From: CAYLHF01 sp964383365
Lineage (GTDB): Bacteria > Bacteroidota > Rhodothermia > Rhodothermales > UBA10348
Assembly (NCBI GenBank): GCA_964383365.1
Contig: CAYLHF010000026.1
Coordinates: forward strand, 1-40,457
DNA: 40,457 nucleotides
Direction of reading: 5' to 3'
Below, one piece after another: positions 25,584 to 34,202 of the stretch. How positions within the stretch are numbered: the first letter of the stretch is position 1; each line of letters starts with the position of its first letter. The notes beneath the pieces are model-generated. The model made no database searches. It saw only the letters and a program-made list of their open reading frames with translations, and was not told where the DNA came from. Made by a program: the position numbers and the translations under genes.

Positions 25584-28500
25584 ATGCGCCTGAATCGCAC
25601 CATAGTTGCAGGTATCGCGCTCGCCTGCATGTTCAGTGTGGTCGCACCGCCACCGCTGCAAGCACAGTATTTTCGATTTGGAAAGAACAAAGTCCACTAT
25701 CAGGATCGGGAATGGTTTTACGTTCAGTCGGAGCATTTTACTGTTTATTTCTACGAAGGCGGGCAGTACCTGGCCGATTTTACCGCAAAAGCTGCTGAAG
25801 ATGCGTATGGTCAGGTCTCGCGACTCTTTCAGTATCAGATCTCTTCGACCATTCCCCTTATCGTCTATCTGAGTCATGCAGACTTTGCGGTCACCAACGC
25901 CGTTGACCTCCCCACATATTCAGAGGGAATCGGAGGCGTCACGGAACTCTTCAAGAACAGAATCGCCATTCCGTTTACCGGCGATTATCGGGACTTTCGT
26001 CGGGTAATCCACCACGAACTCGTTCACGCCGTAATCAATGACATCTACTACGGCGGATCGCTTCAGGCGGTCATTCAGAACAACATTCAGACACGAATTC
26101 CCGCGTGGTTCAACGAAGGCCTGGCAGAATATGCGGCACAGGGATGGGACACGCAGTCTGATATGTACATGCGTGAAGCGACGATCGGGGATCATCTCCC
26201 ACCCATCGAATACCTTGGAGGGTTCTATGCATATCGAGGTGGACAGAGCGTATGGGACTATATAGCCGAACAATACGGCGACGAAAAAATTGGCGAAATT
26301 CTTCACCGACTCCGGTTGACCCGCTCGGTTGCCGAGAGCATCCGGCGATCTACCGGACTGACCATTCCGGAACTCTCCATACGATGGCAGAAGGCCCTTC
26401 GTGAGATCTACTTTCCCGAAGTGTCAGCAAGAGAGAACATCGACGATCTGGCGAGGGCGGTCATCACCCGAGAACAGGGACTCTATAACGCCAGTCCCGC
26501 GCTCTCCCCTCTGGGGGACAAGCTGGCCTTCGTGACAACGACTAACGGCCTGTTCAACATCTATCTGGCCAGTGCCAACGATGGGCGAATAATCAGAAGG
26601 TTGGTCGAGGGTCAGACTTCCACGGCATTCGAGAGTCTCCGGATTCTCACACCGGGAATCTCATGGAGCCCTACGGGCGATAAAATCGCCGTTGCCGTTC
26701 GACAGGGTCCCTCAGATGCAATCGCCATTATCGATGTCGTGACCGGCGATACGAGGCATATTCCTCTTCAGCAGGTTGAACAAATCCTGTCTGTTGCATG
26801 GAGTCCGGATGGTGAGCGACTTGCACTCGGAGCAGCACGCGGTCCGCAGAGCGATATCTACGTCCTCTCCCTCAGTTCGGAAAATCTGACCAACTTGACG
26901 AACGATCTCTTCAGTGATGAGGAGCCGGCGTGGAGTCCCGATGGCTCCCGAATCGCATTCCAGAGCGATCGGGGAAATCATGTGACGGTCGGATCGGCTT
27001 CCCGAACGTCATACGACATGTATGAGAATCTCATCATGAATCTGGATGTTTATTCTCTGGATCTGTCGTCGAAAACGCTCCTCCGAATCACGAACGATGA
27101 AATCTGGAACGAGCGCAGCCCGAAATATTCACCGGATGGAGATCAGGTCCTCTTTATTTCGGACCGTAATGGAATTCTGAACCTGTATGCGGTCGATCTT
27201 GATTCGGCCGCCGAGCGACCGCTGACCGACCTGGCGGTAGGTGTCTCCCAGTTTGCTCTTTCTGCGGATGGTCAACGAGCAGCCCTGGTGAGTCTCAAGG
27301 ACGGCGTGCCGTCGATCTACGTCCTTCGTAATCCACTCGACGTCGAGGATACCCCGGAGTCGCTCCGACCCAGTGTATGGGCCGAGCGTGTTCGACGAGA
27401 CGGGGAATTTGCATCCCCTGCGCTCGCTCTGGCAGGAAGGAGACTCAAACAACTCAATCCCTATCTACGCGACGTGACCGACGGAATCCCGTACGCAGTC
27501 GGAAAGAAGCGACTTCAAACACCCCCCGTTGAAGTACCGTTCTCAGGCGCACTGACAGAAGTTCTTCCGGATACGCCGGTCGACGAATCTTCGTCCGAGT
27601 CAGACCCACTCCTTACCGGGAAGGCCGGTATGTCATTCGAATCTGAACCGGTCGTTACTGATTCCGTAACCCTTGACCCGGCTGTTGATTTTCGTGATTA
27701 CCATTTTTCCAATGCGTTCGAAGAGGCGGCAGAGAGACTCGCTCCTGAACTGGATTTCCTCGAGATCCGGGCGGCAAAACGCTCCTATGTGGATGCCAAC
27801 GGTAACTACGTCCCCCGAAAGTATAAACTTCGTTTTTCTCCTGACATCGTCTACGGTGCCGCCGGCTATGACGCCCTATACGGCGTCCAGGGAGTAACGC
27901 AGATGATGTTCAGTGATATGCTGGGAAACCATCGAATCATTGTCGCGACGAATCTCCTGCTGGATTTGAGGAATTCGGACTACGTCATTTCGTACAATTA
28001 TTTACCCAGGCGAGTGGACTGGACGTTTTCCATGTTTCACGTCTCTCGCCTGCTGGCAGATTTCGATCGAACGGTACCAACCTATTTCCGATATCGCCAA
28101 TACGGCACCAGTCTCGAAGCCAGTTATCCGCTCAGCAAGTTTCACCGGATTGATCTTCAGGTATCCGTCCTCGGAATCAGTCAGGCCGATATTACCGATG
28201 TCACACGACCTACGATAACCCGTGCGCTCGTTTCGCCCCGTATCACGTTTACGCGCGATGGCACCGTACCCGGATTCACCTATCCATCATCCGGGACCCG
28301 GTGGGCAATCAGCGCGTCCGGTAGCACGTTTAGCCTGAGTGACGAGCAGGTCCGATTCGTGACATTTCTGGCGGATATCCGGACATATTATTCTTTTGGA
28401 CGTGGGCGGTATACGATTGCGCTCAGAGGATCAGGAGGTGCATCGCTGGGCACAAACAAACAATTTTTCTACACATCAGGAGTTCAGAATTGGATCAATC

Positions 28501-28943
28501 GGGACTTCGACCGTCAGAATGGATTCCCCATTTCGGACGCCACGGATTTCGTGTTTGCGACTCCTCTGATGCCTCTTCGGGGCTTTGATATCAACTCCAG
28601 AAACGGAACGAATTTCTCTCTGGTGAATGCCGAATTCAGATTCCCGCTCATTGCCTCGCTGGTACCGGGACCGATCCCTATTCTGCCACTCTATAATATC
28701 CAGGGACAGGCTTTTCTGGATGCGGGGGCCGTCTGGGGCGGGACCGATGTCAATCGAAGTCTGACGCTCACACGAAGAGACGCAGACGGCCGGACCCGTT
28801 TCGACGATCTGCTTGTCGGCAGCGGGTTCGGGATCCGTACATTCTTTCTGGGCTATCCAGTTAGACTCGACTTCGCCTGGCCGTTCGACGGTCAGTCCTT
28901 CGGGGACAGAAAGACCTATCTGTCCGTCGGATTCGACTTCTGA
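25584..28943 (+). CDS. Outer-membrane protein with gluzincin-like, TolB-propeller and beta-barrel domains
   Basis: A 1119-residue secreted protein with three parts. A signal peptide ends near PLQAQ. Residues 30-290 form a peptidase-MA-like domain with HExxH (H144-E145-L146-V147-H148) and a likely third ligand E178 in WFNEGLAEY. Residues 290-600 contain TolB/WD40-like beta-propeller repeats (ISWSPTGDKIAV, VAWSPDGERLAL, PAWSPDGSRIAF, PKYSPDGDQVLF). From about 740 to the end the alternating hydrophobic pattern and the final aromatic YLSVGFDF match an outer-membrane beta-barrel with a BAM-recognition C-terminus. Related proteins occur in Bacteroidota and Gemmatimonadota (recalled). Whether it cleaves peptides is unknown; the zinc-site residues are intact. 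It stands alone between the exporter and tig. Confidence 0.85.
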   Translation: MRLNRTIVAGIALACMFSVVAPPPLQAQYFRFGKNKVHYQDREWFYVQSEHFTVYFYEGGQYLADFTAKAAEDAYGQVSRLFQYQISSTIPLIVYLSHADFAVTNAVDLPTYSEGIGGVTELFKNRIAIPFTGDYRDFRRVIHHELVHAVINDIYYGGSLQAVIQNNIQTRIPAWFNEGLAEYAAQGWDTQSDMYMREATIGDHLPPIEYLGGFYAYRGGQSVWDYIAEQYGDEKIGEILHRLRLTRSVAESIRRSTGLTIPELSIRWQKALREIYFPEVSARENIDDLARAVITREQGLYNASPALSPLGDKLAFVTTTNGLFNIYLASANDGRIIRRLVEGQTSTAFESLRILTPGISWSPTGDKIAVAVRQGPSDAIAIIDVVTGDTRHIPLQQVEQILSVAWSPDGERLALGAARGPQSDIYVLSLSSENLTNLTNDLFSDEEPAWSPDGSRIAFQSDRGNHVTVGSASRTSYDMYENLIMNLDVYSLDLSSKTLLRITNDEIWNERSPKYSPDGDQVLFISDRNGILNLYAVDLDSAAERPLTDLAVGVSQFALSADGQRAALVSLKDGVPSIYVLRNPLDVEDTPESLRPSVWAERVRRDGEFASPALALAGRRLKQLNPYLRDVTDGIPYAVGKKRLQTPPVEVPFSGALTEVLPDTPVDESSSESDPLLTGKAGMSFESEPVVTDSVTLDPAVDFRDYHFSNAFEEAAERLAPELDFLEIRAAKRSYVDANGNYVPRKYKLRFSPDIVYGAAGYDALYGVQGVTQMMFSDMLGNHRIIVATNLLLDLRNSDYVISYNYLPRRVDWTFSMFHVSRLLADFDRTVPTYFRYRQYGTSLEASYPLSKFHRIDLQVSVLGISQADITDVTRPTITRALVSPRITFTRDGTVPGFTYPSSGTRWAISASGSTFSLSDEQVRFVTFLADIRTYYSFGRGRYTIALRGSGGASLGTNKQFFYTSGVQNWINRDFDRQNGFPISDATDFVFATPLMPLRGFDINSRNGTNFSLVNAEFRFPLIASLVPGPIPILPLYNIQGQAFLDAGAVWGGTDVNRSLTLTRRDADGRTRFDDLLVGSGFGIRTFFLGYPVRLDFAWPFDGQSFGDRKTYLSVGFDF

Positions 28944-29062
28944 TTCAGGCACGCAATTTCGAATGGTTTTCACCGGTATGGCGTGAACCTCTGGTCGTGG
29001 GTGTAGTTTTCCGTTCCTTCCGTATGACCCAGCCGTAAGATCGAACCGAAAGCCCACCCACC

Positions 29063-30376
29063 ATGCAGACCACCATCCAGAAAGTCAACGACGTCGAGTT
29101 TGATCTCGAAATCAAAGCCACGGCAGAAGACCTTTCCGGGGATCTCAGCAAAGCGATTCAACAGCAGCGGGGCCGGACCACGATGAAGGGTTTTCGCCCG
29201 GGCAGGGTCCCCCTTTCCCTCGTCAAAAAAATGTACGGGAAGGCGCTGGCCTATGGCGTAGCAGAGGATGTCGTCCAGAAGACGTACGAATCTACCGTCA
29301 TGAAAGCCGAGGACTACGATGTGCTCGGTCAACCGACCATTACGGACCTGGAGTATGAATTTGAGGGAGATCTCCGCGCGGTGGTTCGCTTCGGTGTTCG
29401 TCCGGAAATAAAGCTCAAGAAACTCGGCAGACAGAAACTCCTGCGTCTTGCTCATGAGGTTTCTGATGCGGATGTCCAGTCCGAAATAGACAATATGCTT
29501 TCGAGCCATGCCGAATTCATCCCGGAGGATACGCCGGCCAGTGCGGAGTCGTTCGTCATCGTAGACATGCAGCGACTCGACCTTCAATCCGGGGAGCCCG
29601 TCGAGGGCGAGAAACAGACGGATGTAGAAATATTGCTCAGCGAGGAGAACATTCTCTCTCAATTACGAGATGCGGTCGTCGGATTGAGAGCAGGCGAGAG
29701 GGCAACGGCTGAATTCCCGTCTCATGAGGAAGGTGGAGAAGCTCGCCGGTACGAGATCGATTTGAAAGAGGTCAAGCGCCGCGAGTTACCCGAACTCACT
29801 GAGGAGCTGATTACCGAAATAACCGGTGGAAAAATCGCAGACGAGTCGCAGCTCCTGACTGAGGTTCGGTCTCAACTCGAAGACGGTTGGGAGAAGAGAA
29901 GCAGGGACTTCTTTGAATCTGCCGTAATCGAGCGAATGGTCAAACTGCACAAGGTCCCCGTTTCGTCGTCCGTCGTAGACATGTACCTGGATGCGTTCCT
30001 GAAGGATGCGACCCAGCAGAGCGGCGGCGAGTTACCCCCTCACTTCGACGAGGCCGCATTCCGCGAATCCCGGACGGATGAGGCGACACGGCAGGCGGCA
30101 TGGATGTTCATTCGCGACCAGATCGTCACGGACCATGATCTCGAAGTCACGGAAGAGGATATCGACGCTTATCTGGAGAAAACGACCAGGGGCTCGGATC
30201 TCCCTCTCGATACCATGAAGGAGTATTACCGATCGGTTCCCAACATGATGGATCAGCTCAACCAGCGACTCCTGACGGAAAAAGTATTTGACTGGATCAG
30301 TGAACAGGTCAAGATTGAGGTGAAAAATCTTGAAGCCTTCCAGAAAGCCATGAAAGCAGAAGAAGGATCCAAATAA
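29063..30376 (+). CDS. tig: Trigger factor, ribosome-associated chaperone
   Basis: A chaperone at the ribosome exit tunnel with peptidyl-prolyl isomerase activity. The N-terminal ribosome-binding domain carries the signature GFRPGRVPLSLVKKMYG (variant of GFRxGKxP). The middle FKBP-like domain spans about 150-240, with VVGLRAGERATAEFP where the family has its V-G-x-x-x-G segment. The long helical C-terminal arms (from 250) include IERMVKLHKVPVSSSVVDMYL. At 437 residues it is typical of the family. The gene precedes clpP by 74 bases, the common tig-clpP order, but clpX does not follow here. Confidence 0.95.
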   Translation: MQTTIQKVNDVEFDLEIKATAEDLSGDLSKAIQQQRGRTTMKGFRPGRVPLSLVKKMYGKALAYGVAEDVVQKTYESTVMKAEDYDVLGQPTITDLEYEFEGDLRAVVRFGVRPEIKLKKLGRQKLLRLAHEVSDADVQSEIDNMLSSHAEFIPEDTPASAESFVIVDMQRLDLQSGEPVEGEKQTDVEILLSEENILSQLRDAVVGLRAGERATAEFPSHEEGGEARRYEIDLKEVKRRELPELTEELITEITGGKIADESQLLTEVRSQLEDGWEKRSRDFFESAVIERMVKLHKVPVSSSVVDMYLDAFLKDATQQSGGELPPHFDEAAFRESRTDEATRQAAWMFIRDQIVTDHDLEVTEEDIDAYLEKTTRGSDLPLDTMKEYYRSVPNMMDQLNQRLLTEKVFDWISEQVKIEVKNLEAFQKAMKAEEGSK

Positions 30377-30450
30377 CGGAACTATCGGACGCGGCGCTCG
30401 GTTGCAGGATCACCTTTTTTGTTCGAACTCACCTACTCTCTGACGGCCCC

Positions 30451-31146
30451 ATGATGGATGACTTCCTCAAGTTCAGCAAAAGTCTCAAGAAACCCTCTGA
30501 AATCCACAGTGGTCCGTTTCAGGACGCTGCTCTGGGTACTCTCGTCCCTATGGTCGTCGAGCAGACCAGTCGGGGGGAACGGGCATATGATATCTTCAGT
30601 CGACTCCTGAAGGAACGAATTATCATGCTCGGTACGGGCATTAATGATGCCGTGGCCAACCTGATGATCGCCCAGCTTCTGTATCTGACATCGGAAGATC
30701 CGGAGCGCGATATCAATATCTACGTCAACTCTCCTGGTGGATCAATCGACTCCGGTCTGGCCATATACGATACGATGCAGTACATCTCGTGCGATACGGC
30801 AACAATCTGTGTGGGTCTGGCGGCCTCCATGGGATCGGTCCTCCTCGCGGCCGGCGCTCCTGATAAGCGCGCTGCGCTGCCGAATTCGAGAGTCATGATT
30901 CACCAGCCGTGGATGGGCGGTGTTCAGGGTCAGGCATCAGATATCGAGATCCACGCGCGCGAGATTCTCAAGATGAAGAAATCGCTCTACGACATCCTCG
31001 CACACCATTCGGGACGAACAGCCGAGCAGATCGAAGCCGATGGAGATCGGGACCACTGGTTGAGCGCTGCGGAAGCCAAGGACTATGGCCTGATCGACAA
31101 TGTCCTGACGCCTATGCCGAAGAAAAAAGACGACGAAAAAAGCTAG
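30451..31146 (+). CDS. clpP: ATP-dependent Clp protease proteolytic subunit
   Basis: The serine protease of the Clp complex. The catalytic triad is visible: S126 in GLAASMGS, H151 in MIHQPWMGG and D201 in GDRDHWLS. VNSPGGSID and ASDIEIHAREIL are further hallmarks. The N-terminus has about 30 residues ahead of the core beginning LVPMVVEQTSRGERAYD, consistent with a propeptide that is removed. At 231 residues it is slightly long. It is preceded by tig and converges with the cyclase gene. The ATP-driven partner ClpX or ClpA is not in the window. Confidence 0.97.
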   Translation: MMDDFLKFSKSLKKPSEIHSGPFQDAALGTLVPMVVEQTSRGERAYDIFSRLLKERIIMLGTGINDAVANLMIAQLLYLTSEDPERDINIYVNSPGGSIDSGLAIYDTMQYISCDTATICVGLAASMGSVLLAAGAPDKRAALPNSRVMIHQPWMGGVQGQASDIEIHAREILKMKKSLYDILAHHSGRTAEQIEADGDRDHWLSAAEAKDYGLIDNVLTPMPKKKDDEKS

Positions 31147-31187
31147 GAGGCCGTTCAAAAAGGCCGACTGTTAAATGCTTCGCGACT

Positions 31188-32021
31188 TTACACAAAGGCC
31201 AGTACACGACTCGGGCCGCCGGTCGCGCGTTCTATCTTGGGACCGCCCACAATGACGGTTGCTCCGGATGCCGGAAGTTCACCCAGGTTCGCCGCACATT
31301 CCAGTCCCCACCGATTGCTGGGAAGCCACTTGAAATGGGTGGCAAAATCCGGAGATGCGCCGAAGTCGAGGCTCAGTGTGTCGACCATAATACCCACAGC
31401 GGCTCCTCCTTCCATCAGATACTCAGCCGCCTCGATGTGGAAACCAGGGAAATGCATGACCCCTTTGTCGTCCGCATTTCGGAATCTGACTCCGTCCATC
31501 ACGTAGGCATCCCAACCGCTGTTCATCGCGACGATTGCTCCTGCGGGTAGCGGTCCGTGATCGGCTTCCCATGCCCGGAGATCATCGGGGGTGACCTGGG
31601 CGTCTGCATTCTCGGAGGCTTTCGCGCGAATATCGATAACAGCGAGCGGTCCAACGAGCTGATCGATTGGTATTTCGTCCGCAGAGTGCTGGCCCGCGAA
31701 ATGAAACGGAGAATCCAGATGCGTCCCGGTATGCTCGTTTATCGTCCACTTTTTGAGGTTGAATCCGGACTCCTCTGCCTTGAACAGAGATTCTATTTCG
31801 AGCTGCTGCGTTCCGAAGTAGGTGGGAAAATCTTCCCGTAGCGTGTGGGTAAGATCCACGATCCGGTCGTAATTGATCGACTTACCCGTGGCCACTTCAG
31901 GCGTACCGGCTCCAACGCAACCGGTCACTGTAGTACCGGCGGCCGTGATCGCTGCAGACTTGAGGAAGGATCGTCTGCTGATGGAGCGTACGATTTTTTC
32001 GTGACAGGCTGGGACACACAT
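31188..32021 (-). CDS. Tat-exported cyclase-family metal-dependent hydrolase
   Basis: A 277-residue hydrolase of the cyclase/kynurenine formamidase family (PF04199), which hydrolyses formyl or cyclic amide bonds at a divalent metal site. The N-terminal SRRSFLKSA is a twin-arginine signal; TVTGC a little later could be a lipoprotein site, so the enzyme may be a Tat-secreted lipoprotein. The metal-binding signature is HTGTHLDSPFHF (HxGTHxDxPxH). VDLTHTLREDFPTY and AIVAMNSGWDAY are also family segments. It lies 68 bases downstream of ilvE on the same strand. A tryptophan-catabolic role is possible but unproven, since few members are true formamidases. Confidence 0.85.
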   Translation of the reverse strand: MCVPACHEKIVRSISRRSFLKSAAITAAGTTVTGCVGAGTPEVATGKSINYDRIVDLTHTLREDFPTYFGTQQLEIESLFKAEESGFNLKKWTINEHTGTHLDSPFHFAGQHSADEIPIDQLVGPLAVIDIRAKASENADAQVTPDDLRAWEADHGPLPAGAIVAMNSGWDAYVMDGVRFRNADDKGVMHFPGFHIEAAEYLMEGGAAVGIMVDTLSLDFGASPDFATHFKWLPSNRWGLECAANLGELPASGATVIVGGPKIERATGGPSRVLAFV

Positions 32022-32089
32022 GATTCATCTCTGATTATATGAATAGATCAATCGTCTTCTATGGGGTGGTGTTTGCTCGTTCGGTGGTC

Positions 32090-33010
32090 TCATTCGCGGT
32101 GGATGGGAACGAGCCAATCCATATACCGGGGTTCGTTTCCCGTGACAACGTTCATGTAAAGCGCCTGCATTCTTGATGCAATCGGATATTCAGAGCCATC
32201 GCCGACTCTACGATGATCGACGCTTCCGATGGCGGCCACTCCGACTCCGGTGCCGCAGAAGAAGGCCTCATCGGCCAGATACAGCTCGGAGCGGTCGATG
32301 CTGCGCTCCACGACTTCGAGGCCGAAGTCCTCCCGCGCAAAATGGATCACCACGCGCCGCGTGATACCCTCGAGTACATTATCGGTGATCGGTGGCGTGA
32401 TGACGACGCCGTCACGCACGATAAACAGGTTGGCCGCGCTCGCTTCAGAGACGTGGCCATCCTGATTCAGCACGAGTGCTTCCTGAAACCCGTTCAGGAC
32501 GGCCTCGCTCTTCGCGAGCGCACTGTTGACGTACGTTCCATTGACTTTTCCGCGAGCCGGAATGACGTTGTCATCCACGCGTCTCCACGAACTCAAGCCC
32601 ACACTGAGCGCTCCGTCAGATTTGATATAACTCCCGACGGGCTGACTGAAAATGGCCAGTTTGTCGTTCGAATCGTGAAGCTGGACTCGAAATACCCCGT
32701 CGTCCTTATAGACGATCGGACGGATGTAGACGTTTTGCGTCCACGCCTCTTTACGGAGTAGCTGGACGGTGATATTCGTGAGTTCCTCGATCGTATAGCT
32801 GAGGTCACACAACAAAAACTTGGCACTGTTCAGGAGCCGTCGAAAGTGGTCGTGCGGCCTGAAGAGATAGAGCTCTTGGTGGTCTTCATTCCAGTAGGCC
32901 CTGAGACCACCGAAACAGCCCGTCCCGTAATGGAGGGTGTTGCAGGATATACTCACGTGGGCGTCTTCAAACGGAACAATCGCGCCCTCGAAGTAGGCAA
33001 ATTTCGTCAT
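32090..33010 (-). CDS. ilvE: Branched-chain amino-acid aminotransferase
   Basis: A fold-type IV PLP enzyme of the IlvE family (306 residues), interconverting Leu, Ile and Val with their 2-oxo acids. The PLP lysine is K155 in PARGKVNGTYVNSALAKSEA. GYHVSEASAANL-like sequence (HVSEASAANLFIV) provides the conserved glutamate, and DEAFFCGTGVGVAAI holds the phosphate-binding turn. The N-terminus CNTLHYGTGCFGGLRAY matches the typical substrate loop. A D-amino-acid or 4-amino-4-deoxychorismate-type relative is less likely given YGTGCFGGLRAYW. It follows the AhpD-like gene with five bases between, so it is in the same operon. Confidence 0.92.
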   Translation of the reverse strand: MTKFAYFEGAIVPFEDAHVSISCNTLHYGTGCFGGLRAYWNEDHQELYLFRPHDHFRRLLNSAKFLLCDLSYTIEELTNITVQLLRKEAWTQNVYIRPIVYKDDGVFRVQLHDSNDKLAIFSQPVGSYIKSDGALSVGLSSWRRVDDNVIPARGKVNGTYVNSALAKSEAVLNGFQEALVLNQDGHVSEASAANLFIVRDGVVITPPITDNVLEGITRRVVIHFAREDFGLEVVERSIDRSELYLADEAFFCGTGVGVAAIGSVDHRRVGDGSEYPIASRMQALYMNVVTGNEPRYMDWLVPIHRE

Positions 33011-33015
33011 AAAAA

Positions 33016-33411
33016 TTATTTCAGATATACTTCGTCTACGGGTACTTTCAGACCGGAAGCGATCCCGTTGGTCTGGTGCGCCATTCCGATGAGCGCCATC
33101 AATTCCTCGTACTGTCCCGTAGTCATTCCTTTGTTATATGCGTTGGCTGTATGCGAATGGATGCAATAGTCACAGTTGTTGGCTACTGAGACAGCGATGT
33201 AGATCATCTCCTTTGTAAGGGAATCGATCTCTCCCTCGGCGAAGACTTCCTTGATACCCGACCAGATTCGGCGCAGCGTCTTCGGATGGTGGGCGAGCGC
33301 TTTCCAAAAGTTATTGATAAACTGGGTCTTTCGAACCACACGCAGGTCATCGTAGACGGAGCGTACCTCGGACGACGCATCCTCATATTCGATCAGGCTT
33401 ACAGTAGCCAT
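33016..33411 (-). CDS. Carboxymuconolactone decarboxylase / AhpD-like protein
   Basis: A 131-residue alpha-helical protein of the CMD/AhpD family. The redox-type motif is CDYCIHSH with C80, C83 and H87, as in AhpD-like peroxidase partners, rather than the motif-less lactone decarboxylases. Its length and the surrounding IYIAVSVANNC and HTANAYNKG sequences suit the family. It probably acts in peroxide defence or as a small thiol oxidoreductase. The gene sits directly before ilvE (five bases) and after a small membrane protein gene. The physiological partner is not evident. Confidence 0.88.
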   Translation of the reverse strand: MATVSLIEYEDASSEVRSVYDDLRVVRKTQFINNFWKALAHHPKTLRRIWSGIKEVFAEGEIDSLTKEMIYIAVSVANNCDYCIHSHTANAYNKGMTTGQYEELMALIGMAHQTNGIASGLKVPVDEVYLK

Positions 33412-33496
33412 AGTCAGTACTTTGTTGAATTGCAGTATTTGTTGGACACCAATGGTAGGGTAATTCTTGGACTAAATCCGGGGTGAACCGCGTTCC

Positions 33497-33868
33497 TCAG
33501 ATCACCGATAAAATAAAGAATGCACCCAACAAGACGGCTACCAACCCGGCAAGACGAGCCCAGGGCTCAGCAAAACGGAGAGCCCGCGCAACCATCGCCT
33601 TGAATCGAGACCGACCGATGACCAGAAATGAGACCGCAGCTATTATAGAGAGCCACCCGATCACCAGAAACGTCATTGGGTAGCGCGAATCAGGAGCGTA
33701 AGAGATGAGAGCTGCTCCCAAAATAAGTCTGGAGACCACGGCGACGGCATGAAACCACGCGGTCCCGGCATTACCAGTCGTGAAGTCTACCGGGAGTTGC
33801 GGACGGATGAGAAACGTCAGTCCAAGAACCATTATCAACAGGCCGAAAAGCAGAATGACGTACATCAT
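33497..33868 (-). CDS. Small four-helix integral membrane protein
   Basis: A 123-residue protein with four predicted membrane segments: MMYVILLFGLLIMVLGLTFL, AVAVVSRLILGAALIS, PMTFLVIGWLSIIAAVSFLV and LAGLVAVLLGAFFILSVI. Short basic loops such as GRSRFKAMVARALRF suggest an in-in orientation. I do not recognise the family. It is the first gene of a possible minus-strand group with the AhpD-like protein and ilvE (85-base gap). Confidence 0.7.
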   Translation of the reverse strand: MMYVILLFGLLIMVLGLTFLIRPQLPVDFTTGNAGTAWFHAVAVVSRLILGAALISYAPDSRYPMTFLVIGWLSIIAAVSFLVIGRSRFKAMVARALRFAEPWARLAGLVAVLLGAFFILSVI

Positions 33869-33977
33869 GACGCATACCTCGGTTGTTTTGCCAGTAATAC
33901 CCTCCCCGGATCACCAAGATGCCGGATCGCTGGACCAATTGCAAAGGAGCCTGTAAATTGAGTCGGAAAACACGCGG

Positions 33978-34202
33978 TTGGAACGAGGCGGATCGTACAT
34001 TGTCCGGAACCTCGGAGAGATATTCGTCGGGAGCCACGTATTGGCAGGGCGCCTCCCTGAACTGAAACTCCTTTTCATGTCCGGCTACACAGCAGACGTA
34101 ATCGCCAACCGCGGCGTACTTGAGGAGCACATCAACTTCATCCAGAAACCTTTTACGATGAAGAGCCTCTCGGCCAAGGTTCGTGAGGTGTTGGACTCGT
34201 AG
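33978..34202 (+). pseudogene. Remnant of a response-regulator receiver domain
   Basis: A short frame (74 codons from TTG, open from 33957) whose C-terminal 50 or so residues clearly match the second half of a CheY-like receiver: LLFMSGYTADV (beta4 with the Ser/Thr switch position), then FIQKPFTMKSLSAKVREVL (the conserved Lys-Pro and last helix). The first half, including the phospho-acceptor Asp and the acidic pair, is missing or scrambled, and no kinase lies upstream. Sequences of this type usually form the tail of hybrid histidine kinases. The fragment's last 50 bases overlap the end of the U32 gene on the other strand. Its sequence differs from the receiver of the hybrid kinase at 35.6-38.4 kb, so it is not a recent copy of that one. 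Confidence 0.6.

Noticed and set aside
31141..31187. Possible terminator between clpP and the cyclase gene
   Set aside because: GGCC repeats can form only a 4-bp stem and there is no supporting T-run.
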